NCBI GenBank assembly: GCA_022495005.1
Contig: JAGYXB010001009.1
Location: forward strand, 1,240,001 to 1,304,000
Source: Rhyacophila brunnea
Taxonomy: Eukaryota; Arthropoda; Insecta; Trichoptera; Rhyacophilidae
Length of the DNA stretch: 64,000 nt
Reading direction: 5' to 3'
Shown here: positions 24,946 to 36,900 of the stretch, in pieces
Position numbering within the stretch: position 1 is the first letter of the stretch
Layout of the letters: every line of letters begins with the position of its first letter
Translations under genes and position numbers: made by a program
Notes under the pieces: model-generated
What the model was told of the DNA's origin: nothing
The model's database searches: none
Seen by the model: the letters and a program-made list of their open reading frames with translations, nothing else

Positions 24946-27900
24946 GTGAGTTTAGCAATTATTAGAAATCAGTGTTACATTTTTTTGCAGTTTTGTAATA
25001 TTTTTATTGCATCCCAAATTTGACCAATCATTATTAAACTATTGTACAAATTGTATGTGTATACTGTACGAGAAATTCGGTGATTTAACATTTTTTCAGT
25101 ATAATATTATGTTATTCGTTATATAGACGTAGCAATAAATTTTATCTTATCTTTACGGGCATACAATAGAATCTGTTTAACTATAAAAAGTGATTTTCGT
25201 GTAAGGTCGATTTTAAAATATCTGTTTATTGTTATTGAAAAAAAAACATAATATGTTATTATTTGAAGGAAAAGTTGTACTATATCGTATTATTTTTTGC
25301 AAAATAATTAATATTATAGAAAAAGTAAATAACTGAATGAATAATAATTGATTTTATATAAAGTTAAAATATGGGTTTATCAACTACCTACATAGAGTTA
25401 ACGTATTTTTTTCTATCAAAAAAATCTTATTTTTCGATCAGTCTTCATCGTAACTATTTAAAACTTAGATACAAATAAAATATTCAGATAAGCAAATTTT
25501 ACTATTAAAATGTATGGGTGTTTTGATAAGATAAATTTGTTTTCCGCAATAGATTTCCCGATTTTTCAAGCGTCTCCTACCAATTGAATTAGCTGTGTGA
25601 CATCGATTGGCTAGTTAGCCATATAACATATCAATTTAGATTAAAATGTCACATGTTATGAATTATGATATTATTATAATACTAAAATTCCCGTTTTACG
25701 AAGCATATTATACAGTTTACTTGATATCATACACATTTTTCTCAATAACCTTTTTTTGCGTACCACAAAGACAAAAAAAATAAAGTTCAATCAACTGATT
25801 TAAAAATAAAAATAGGTAGATACATAATACAATGGATTAATAAAAAATGTAGTCAATATGAGATAGACGCATCAGTTACCAATGTATTCAGAAGAAAAAA
25901 CCAAATATCATGGTAGAACAGTTATTTCCCAGTTAATTACAACACATTGTATACACATAACTAAAATAATTGTACATAGTAAAACATATCACATTGCATT
26001 AAAAAAAATACCATCATAGACTGGCGTTACTCGACGGGAGTTCATTTTTTAATAATACATGCTTTTACTTTAATTTAATAAAAACATTATATTTACATGA
26101 ATAGGATATAAGTATTTATATCTAATATATTATGTTTATAAAATGAAAAGTTTATTTAAACGATATAAGATTATATTAAAAATAATCCTTGTACATAACT
26201 CATTTAAAAATCCATGTCATTGAATTCAATCCATTGTTTGTCGGTTCAGACAAATCGCGTTGTTTTAAGAGGTGTGATATATAGTTGTTTTAATACAATT
26301 TAAAATGTCCAACTGACATGAAGATAATAAAAAAAATTGTTTACATTTTTGAAAATGTTATTTCGAAAATCAATTTCACACGTCAAAGCGAAGGTGACCG
26401 ACCAACTTTTGCTGAAATTTTTAATTATCACGGATATTTTTTTGGAAATAATTAAAATCAATCTCTGGAAACATTGATAGTCTTTCTGTTGCGGAATAAC
26501 GCCAATAGTATGCATATAATATGTATGTATTAAATTGTAATAATATTATTGTAAAAATTAACTGCTTCTTAACTAGAAAGAAACAAAATACTAAAGCACA
26601 TTATTTTACGTACCTACCATTGTATTTTATACCAGCAATTTTATCCGAGCTTCATATAATATATATCATCATTCATACACCAATAGCATATAATTAAGAT
26701 TACATTGAATAAGATTACATATTATGTAATTATGTATGATATTCCAGGAATTTTAAATATTAATAATAATCGAATAACATTTTAAATAATATACTTACTA
26801 TATATTTATGTATTTTTATTATGCTGTGCTTGTGCTGATTTTACATAATACGTGTATTGATTTCTTTTAAATGACGATTGTTTCACCGTATAAAACGAGA
26901 GATTATTAGCTAAGAAACGAAATAATGAAAAAATGCACACCAATATTTAATTTATTTTCACATATTCTTAAAAACAAAATATCCAATATTTTACATATGC
27001 GTGGATTTTTCATAGGTCCAAAACTGCTATAGCCCAGGTTCTCCAAATCAGCAGTGAAAATCAGCAATCAGAAAAGCAGTGAGAATCATGAAAAGTAAAT
27101 TAATCGACATAAATTAAACCACTATTGGTCAACACACCGACTACGCTCTTGTCCTCTTATTATCAGTAAAGGGTGAAATGTATTTATCACACCTAATTAT
27201 ATGTAGGTACCTATGTGATTTTTTAAATAACATAACAAAATGAATATTATAAAATAAAAAAAAGTGTTAATAATGCGTTTTGGGAACCCCGTCACATGCT
27301 TTATCTTTAAGATCTTTATGATTTTACTCTCATGACTACAATTATTTACAGATTATTTATGCGAGAAATTGTTGCAAGTCACTCATAGTATTTGGGCCAT
27401 GTTCTGGGCTAAACACGGATTGTAAAAATAATACATACATACTATACATATATACATATTCTTCTTAACATTACAAAATGACAAGAGCCTCTATAACAGT
27501 AGTAAAGTGAAACAATCACATAAACACCCGGGCTTTAAAAAAGTCACATTGATGTATTGTGACCTCACCGGACCGAACTCGGAACCCCCGGGTGAGAAGC
27601 CAGTGTCTTACGCACTGGATTATGAAGACCGCTAAATGTATGTGAATTTTCCATATGCGGGTTCGACCCCGTATCCCATGTCTTTAGAAGTCACTTGAAA
27701 CTAATACTGCCACTTAGCCACCACGGGCGCTTTTATTCTTATATTTACTTAAAAACGGTAACGTTTATTTTGATATTGAGGAAGAAAAACGTCCCTGTTC
27801 AAGAACCTCAAAGACTGGTTTGAGGTCAGGGTTCCATCCCTATTTAGAACTGCGATAGACAGGGACAGAATGGCCAAACTCATCGCCGACGTCCAATAAT

Positions 27901-30900
27901 GAATATGACAAAAAAGAAGAAGCATATATTTTTTTAATAGTCTATAGGTAATTATAATATCAAGGACGGTTTATTTTCTTGTGATTTTTTCGTGATACAA
28001 ATACTGCTGTGCTGATTTTTTATAATTTATTAATATTTATATTAGTACTTATTTTGCAAATAATGTAAACCTAAAGCAATTGAATATAATTATGAGATGT
28101 CATGTATGTAACACATAATGGGTGTGATTTCCGAAAATGTTTATTTCGACATTAAAATTTGTTTTGTAGTAAATTATTCATTCAATTAAGTACATGGGCT
28201 ATGGCGCTATAATAATAATAATAAAGCTTTTTAATACGTATAGTGTCTAATAAGTTACCTACTATACATATAAAATCGCCGATTTTAATATTATTATTAT
28301 ATAATATGTAAATTTCATTTTGATTCTAAAGTTTAACTAGATCTAAACGTCGAGAAAAGTAGATAATAGGTGAACCCAACATAATCAATAACAAAATGCA
28401 ATGGGTAATAAATATGTATACATAATAAAATAACCGTGAAAATCTCAAGCAATAATATTGACTCGATTTCAAATCAAGTTTACGTACGCCGAATTAGCAT
28501 ATTATTTGACACACTAAAATGATATCAACCATGAAAATATTCGCAATCTCTTTTAATATTTGTCTTACTTTGAGATAATACTTCATAATTATATGAAAAA
28601 AACGAGATTATTTGATTAAGATTGCGATTATATTTCTTTGTTTGATCTTCTCTCAAAATTTTATTACACATATAAGTAACACAGACTACGCTGAATGATA
28701 TTTTTTGAAATCGTATATTAAAAAAGACATAGTTACATATTATCTGGATACGGAAGGTTATATACATAATAAACATAATATGAAGACTGTATTCGTACGT
28801 CTATGCGGAAGTAGAGTATTTTATTTATGTATAGCATATTATATTAACATAACGTAAAAACACATTTAATTAATGAAAACATAACATAAGTATTTATTAC
28901 CTAATTATAAAAATGCATATGTTTATAAATATGTAATAAATAATATTAAACTTTTAGATTATTTTTAATTTTTTTAATTAAAAAAAAATATGTAAGGTAC
29001 TTAAATCAAGATAAATATTTTTTAACAAATTATAGCAGAGATATTAAAAACCTCTGTTAAAAATCCTTCAAAATCAAAAAGAACGTCAAAAACAAACTTT
29101 TGGGCGATACCTTTTAGAATAATTTACACAGTAACACAGTTAGTAGGTGTTGCGTTAGTGAAAAGATAAGAAAAACACTACCTATTCTAACAATATACAT
29201 ACTTTTTAATGCATAGTAATTACTGATAAACATTAATACCATAACACAGTCAAGTTGAGTAGACAATGTACTTATCGATGTGTACATACATATATCTATA
29301 CAAGTTCAATCTATTGAATATCTCTTAAAAATAATAACTAATATTTATAGAATTATTTAAATATGCATCATTATTTTATTACCATGGCTGTTAAATGATA
29401 GTACTGATTTAACCGTGGTAAGATTAATAATACGTTTATTACAATGTTTTCGCAACCTATAACGACATAATATCATGGAAATTTGAATAATATCTTAACT
29501 AAGAAGTGCTAAGTGATCCACTATTATTATCATTTTTTAAACAAACCTTTTTTATTCAATTACAAAATATATAAGAATATAGTATTCATTATTAGACCTA
29601 TATAATTTAGAACATCCCAGAATTTTTTTTTTTCGATAAAAATATACCGACAACCTTTGTTATCCGAATGATATGAAAGCACATATTATGTATCATCATC
29701 AGTTGTACCGTTTGGAGAAACTATCTATCTAGTTTTTTTTCCGCTATAAATATGTCAGTAATGTATTATGTAAAAATTCAGCACGTGTAGTGAAATTGTG
29801 TAACAATAATAAATTAATTACATCGTTTTAAACATTTTCAAATTATGATTTCAATTAATGAAAAAATCAATTATCCGAGCAATATTTTTTATCGTCTATT
29901 CTAGTTGATCGAGATTGAACTATATTGTTATAAAAATATTCATATTATGTATAGGTATAAAATAAAGTCTAAATAGATACCATTCGCTCTTCTAATTAAT
30001 TTAATCACAATTAAAATAAAATATTATTTCATTCGAATGCGAATGATTCATGCAGGTAAGAATATAATTTTCAATTATCATTTATTGTGGCAACAATATG
30101 GTCAGAGCCATCTATCTGCGTGTATAGATAGTAAAATAAAATTATACAATCCGATAAAAACAAATTTATTTTTCGTTTTAATTGTTAGCCAATTATCCGG
30201 TAGTGTGTGGTGAAACATGGGTGGATTTTCATACTAAATGCATTATTAAAAAGCAATTATTATCAACTGCTGTCAATAAACATGTATCGTGGATAAATTT
30301 ATATTTACAAAAAGATAAGTATTATCTAATCTAATATATAAAAATTAATATTTGTGTGTTTGTGTATTTGTGTGTTTGTTTGTTCGTATTTAATGCGCAG
30401 CCATACCGTTCATCCGATTGCGATAAAACTTTGTAAACTTATTGCTTGCACTTGCGGGAAGAGTATAGGCTATACTAATATATAAAAATGAATGTCTGTC
30501 TGTCTGTATGTCTGTGTGTCTGTCCCGTATGCGTTCCTATACCATTCATCCGATTGCAATGAAATTTTGGTGATTTGGTTGTATGTACACCCATGAAGGT
30601 TTCTAAATTAAAAAAATCATCATCTTCTTCTTCTTCTTCATTCTATCTTCTTTTATTCGTATGGTCCCTATACCATTCATCCGATTGCAATGAAACCTTC
30701 GTCAGTTGTTGTAGTAACACCCGCAATGGTTTTTGAATTAATACAACCATCTTCTTCTTCTTCTTCTTCTATTCTATATTCTTCTATTCGTATGCGTTCC
30801 TATTCCATTCATCCGATTGCAATAAATTTTTCGTCAGTAATTGTGCCAACACCCGCGAAGGTTTCTGAATTAGTACAACCATCTTCTTCTTCTTCTTCTT

Positions 30901-33900
30901 CTTCTTCATTCTATCTTCTTTTATTCGTATGGTCCCTACACCATTCATCCGATTGCGATGAAACCTTCGTCAGTTGTTGTGGTAACACCCGCAATGGTTT
31001 TGAATTAGTACAACTATCTTCTTCTTCTTCTTCTATTCTATATTCTTCTATTCGTATGCGTTTCTATTCCATTCATCCGATTGCAATAAAATTTTTGTCA
31101 GTAATTGTGCCAACACCCGCGAAAGTTTCTGAATTAGTACAACCATCTTCTTCTTCTATTCTATCTTCTTCTATTCGTATGCGTTCCTATACCATTCATC
31201 CGATTGCAATGAAATTTTGATCAAGTGTTGTGCTCACGCCGCAAAGGTTTCTGAATTGTTACAACTATTTTCTTTTTCTTCTATTCTATCTTCTTCTATT
31301 TGTATGCGTTCTTATATCATTCATCCGATTGCGATGAAATTTTGACCAGTTGTTGTGAGTACGCCCGCGAAGAGTTCTAAATTAGTACAACCATCTTCTT
31401 CTTCTTCTATTCGTATGCGTTCCTACACCATTCATCCGATTGCAATGAAAATTTGATTAAGTGTTGTGTTCACGCCCGCAAAGGTTTCTGAATTGATACA
31501 ACCATTTTCTTCTTCTTTTTCTTCTTCTATTCGTATGCGTTCTTATACCATTCATCTAATTGCGATTAAATTTTGACCAGTTGTTGTGCGCAAGCCCGCA
31601 AAAGTTTTTGAATTAGTACAACTGCCTTCTTCTTTGTCTATTCGTATGCGTTCCTATACCATTCATCCGATTGCGATGAAACTTTGGTGAGTTGTCGTGC
31701 GCACGCCTGCAAAGGTTTCTGAATTAGTACAACCATCATCTTCTTCTTCTATTCGAATGCCTACCTACACCATTCATCCGATTGCAATGAAACTTTGGTG
31801 AGTTGTCGTGCGCATGCCCACGAAGATTTCTGAATTAGAAAATCATCTTCTACTTCTATTCGTATGCGTTCCTTATACCATTCATCCGATTGCAATGACA
31901 TTTTGATCAAGTGTTGTGCCCTTGCCCGTAAAGGTTTCTGAATTAGTACAATCATCTTTTTTCTTCTTCTATTCGTATGCGTTCTTATACCATTCATCCG
32001 ATTGTGATGAAATTTTGACCAGTTGTTGTGCGCACACCCGCGAAGGTTTTGAATTAGTATAACCATCTTCTTCTTCTATTCGTATGCGTTCCTATACCAT
32101 TCATCCGATTGCGATGAAACTTTTGTCAGTTGTTGTGCGCACACCTGCGAAGGTTTCTAAATTATTATATAAAATACAAAGTTTGTTGTTTGTTTGTTCC
32201 ATCCAATTAAATTTTTTTTTTACTACATATTAATAACATTAATAACTTTTTCATATTTTGGATTCGATTTTAATTTAGTGTTCTTATGTTTGACCTTTAC
32301 TCATATTAGAATTATTTTCATATTGCCATATTGTATTACAAAGATATGTTAATATTAAAAAAATAATTACCTATTATTATTTTTCAAATATCTAAGATAA
32401 ATATAACCACAAAGCGACCCTGTGCGAAGCCGGGTACTTCAGCTAGTCTAATATATAAAAATTAATATTTGTGTGTTTGTGTGTTTGTTTGTTCGTATTT
32501 AATGCGCAGCCATACCGTTCATCCGATTGCGATAAAACTTTGTAAACTTATTGCTTGCACTTGCGGGAAGAGTATAGGCTATACTAATATATAAAAATGA
32601 ATGTCTGTCTGTCTGTATGTCTGTCTGTCTGTGTGTCTGTCCCGTATGCGTTCCTATATCATTCATCCGATTGCAATGAAATTTTGGTAAGTGGTTGTAT
32701 GCACACCCATGAAGGTTTCTGAATTAGAAAAATCCTCATCTTCTTCTTCTTCTTCATTCTATTTTCTTTTATTCGTATGGTTCCTATACCATTCATCCGA
32801 TTGCAATGAAATTTTGGTAAGTGGTTGTATGCATATCCATAAAGGTTTTTGAATTAGAAAAATTATCATCTTTTTCTTCTTCTTCATTCTATCTTCTTTT
32901 ATTCATATGGTTCCTATACCATTCATCCGATTGCGATGAAACCTTCGTCAGTTGTTGTGTTAACACCCGCAAAGGTTTCTGAAATAGTACAACTATCTTC
33001 TTCTTCGTCTTCTATTTTATCTTCTTTTATTCGTATGGTCCCTATACCATTCATCCGATTGCAATAAAACCTTCGTCAGTTGTTGTGTTAACACCCGCAA
33101 AGGTTTCTGAAATAGTACAACCATCTTCTTCTTCTTCTTCATTTTATCTTCTTTTATTCGTTTGGTCCATATACCATTCATCCGATTGCAATAAAACTTT
33201 CGTCAGTTGTTGTGGTAACACCCGCAATGGTTTTTGAATTAGTACAACCATCTTCTTCTTCTTCTTTTCTATTCTATATCGTATGCGTTCCTATTCCATT
33301 CATCCGATTGCAATAAAATTTTCGTCAATAATTGTGCCAACACCCGCGAAGGTTTCTGAATTAGTACAACCATCTTCTTCTTCTTCTTCTTCTTCTTCTT
33401 CATTCTATCTTCTTTTATTCGTATGGTCTCTATACCATTCATCCAATTGCGATGAAACCTTCGTCAGTTATTGTGGTAACACCCGCAATGGTTTTTGAAT
33501 TAGTACAACTATCTTCTTCTTCTTCCTTGGTTCCTATACCATTCATCCGATTGCAATGAAATTTTGGTAAGTGGTTGTATGCACATCCATGAGGTGTCTG
33601 AATTAGAAAAATCATCATCTTCTTCCTCTTCTTCATTCTATCTTCTTCTATTCGTATGTGTTCTTATACCATTCATCCAATTGCGATGAAAATTTGACCA
33701 GTTGTTGTGCGCAAGCCCGCGAAGGTTTCTGAATTAGTACAACCATCTTCTATTCGAATGCGTACCTACACCATTCATCCGATTGCAATGAAACTTTGGT
33801 GAGTTGTCGTGCGCATGCCCACAAAGATTTCTGAATTAGAAAATCATCTTCTACTTCTATTCTTATGCGTTCCTATACCATTCATCCGATTGAAATGACA

Positions 33901-36900
33901 TTTTGATCAAGTGTTGTGCCCTTGCCCGCAAAGGTTTCTGAATTAGTACAATCATCTTTTTCTTCTTCTATTTGTATGCGTTCTTATGCCATTCATCCGA
34001 TTGTGATGAAATTTTGACCAGTTGTTGTGCGCACGCCCGCAAATGTTTTTGAATTAGTACAGCCATCTTCTTCTTCTTCTATTCGTATGCGTTCCTATAC
34101 CATTAATCCGATTGCAATGAAACTTTGGTGAGTTGTCATGCGCATGCCCACGAAGATTTCTGATTTAGAAAATCATCTTCTTCTAATATTCGTATGCGTT
34201 CCTATACCATTCATCCGATTGCGATGAAACTTTTGTCAGTTGTTGTGCGCACACTTGCGAAGGTTTCTAAATTATTATTATATAAAATACAAAGTTTGTT
34301 GTTTGTTTGTTCCATCCAATTTTGATTTTTTTTACTACATATTAATAACATTAATAACGTTTTCATATTTTGGATTCGATTTTAATTTAGTGTTCTTATG
34401 TTTGACCTTTACTCCTATTAGAATTATTTTCATATTGCCATATTGTATTACACAGATATTTTAATAATAAAAAAATAATTAACTCTTATTATTTTTCAAA
34501 TATCTAAGATAAATATAACCACGAAGTGACCCTGTGCGAAGCCGGGTACTTCAGCTAGTAGTTTATAAATGAATAGTATTTTACAGTTTGGTTAAACTTT
34601 TATTGCAAAAGCCCAATACCAAGACGAATTTCCAATTATATGAATACACATTTATTATGCACATTCTGCCTTATTATAGGCACACATCTACACATTTTAA
34701 TAAGAATGGGTAAAATTAAATAAATATCTGTTATTTGGACGTGTGTTTACGTGGTTGAATTCCATTATAGTGACCTTGATAATTTTTTTTATTCATTGTA
34801 CTATAATAATTGAGTTATTTATAACGTAGAAATGTTATACTTAACTCAATTATTAACTGAATTATTTTAGAATTACCATATTTTTTAAATAATACATTTG
34901 TTGGTGAACAGTTAAAACTTTGATGAGATAATTTTATGAAAATAGTTTTTTTTTATATTTCTTAACCGAATAGTTTTGTATAATCCTCAAGCTCTATTTA
35001 CCACAAAAATAAAATATAAATAATTATTGAAACTATCGATGTAATCTGTCCCATTTTAACAAGATCATAATAGGTATAAATGTATGCAGGTAGTTAGGTA
35101 TCTCATTGGAACTAATAAAACCACTCAATTATGACAAGCCCTCTCTACCTGTTATTTAGATGAATCAAGTTATTCAAATATTCTACCTTCACGTTTATTC
35201 TCATAAAGCAATTGTTGTTTCTTTAGTAAAATTTCAATATCGACACATTGGATGTTTTAACAGCTCAATGACGATACGTAGATTTATAACTTCATATAAA
35301 TTTTAAATATATTGATAATTTTCTTTTCATATAATATAATATAGGTTTATAATATTATTTCCAATTTTTTGTATTATTGAAAAAGTATGGTAGGTACATA
35401 ATTTAAACGAAGTATAATACATGTATTATCATATTTGGGCACCTTTTCGGTAACAAAGCCCAAAACTCTTGTAAAATCCAAGTTACTTAGATTATTATTT
35501 CTCGGCCTTCCCAATAATCTCGCAAAACAACCGAAAGAGTTATCGTAAAACCCGACTCGTCATTTTAATGTATGTTTTGTTTTTTTGTTGTTTGTCTCCA
35601 ATTTGCAATACTACCAAAAGAATTATACTAAGAGGTATAAATTATGTATGACAATTTTATAATAGGTATCTAGATAACTATATATGATTATAACTCTACA
35701 CCAAAAATTATCGTTTCATAATCTGTCATTAAATGTTTACATTTTTCAGTAAGGAATTATGTAATTACATCATTCGGTTTTTTTTATTACACAAAGACAT
35801 TAAAATTCTTGTCAGTGTTAAATGGACGATTACATATAATGTTTTAGAAGTAGTGATTATTTAAATTGAATGTCATGTTGCTTTCAAGGACATTCAAAAA
35901 AACATTAAATATACATATCAGTATTAATATACATATTTTTACTATATTAATTATTTAAACAATAGTTTTCATTGTTACCTTTTGCCTGACTTTCAATAAA
36001 TAGGTTATGAGTACGTAAATAAGACCATAGTAGATACTCGGATTTTTCGTATGATACTGAGATTAGACGTAACTACAGATTACAGGAAGTTGTAGGTTTT
36101 TTAATTGACATTCGCTTGATTGATACTTGATTGTTTGATGTCCAAACTTTCCCAGCATTGATCATCAAACCTATGATTTCCTGCAGTTAGTAGTAACGTC
36201 TAGTCGTCACAATGTGCGGAGAGTCTTAGAGTAAAAGAGATACCTATACGTAGAGATTGAGATATTAAACAGGGTAGATAAAGATACTGGTAGTGGGATT
36301 ACGTTCTGGGTGTAGCATTAAGGATGGACGAATTTTAATATGTTATTTTAAATATTTATGTCTATATCATAATCTTCAATAAAGTTTGTCACGTGAATGA
36401 ATCGCGCATTACGTGTGACCGTCATTAGGTCATAAACCAAAACTGATTTGAAAGTCTTCATTTAAGGCAACTGGCTTTCGCATTTTTATCTTATTTATCT
36501 CTTCTGTAATACTAAGTAATAGGAGTTTTTTTAGTATCTAATTATTATATATTCATAACGTTTTTTTCCTAAAAAATAGAAATTAAAATATATAGTATAG
36601 TATAGTAGGTAGGTTAGATAATTGAATATAAAAAATCATTTTAAATTAAATTATAATATAGTAATGTAACTACCTTCTTCAAAAAATATAACATCACTTG
36701 ATATGTTTCGACAATTTATTAGTAGATACATTTGTAATATTTTCTTTGGCAGAAATGTATAAATCTTAAAAATATCCTTGACATTTTTTCCGAATAAAAT
36801 TAAACAAATATAATAAATTTAATAATATCAAATGATGCAGGTATTATTAAATGCATAAAGAGTGGAAAAAAAACAATCTGCAATAATGTTTTTTTTCTGA

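Noticed and set aside
30690..31220. 176-residue Ser-rich open frame in the Helitron region
   Set aside because: It is the minisatellite translated: CTT runs give Ser blocks and the same segment repeats. No start context, and sister repeats shift frame.
31761..32066. 101-residue minus-strand frame
   Set aside because: Opposite-strand reading of the same minisatellite; no domain.
30330..34558. Array of regularly spaced repeats considered as a CRISPR-like structure
   Set aside because: Repeat is over 100 bp and degenerate, there are no unique spacers, and the context is an insect intron with Helitron ends.
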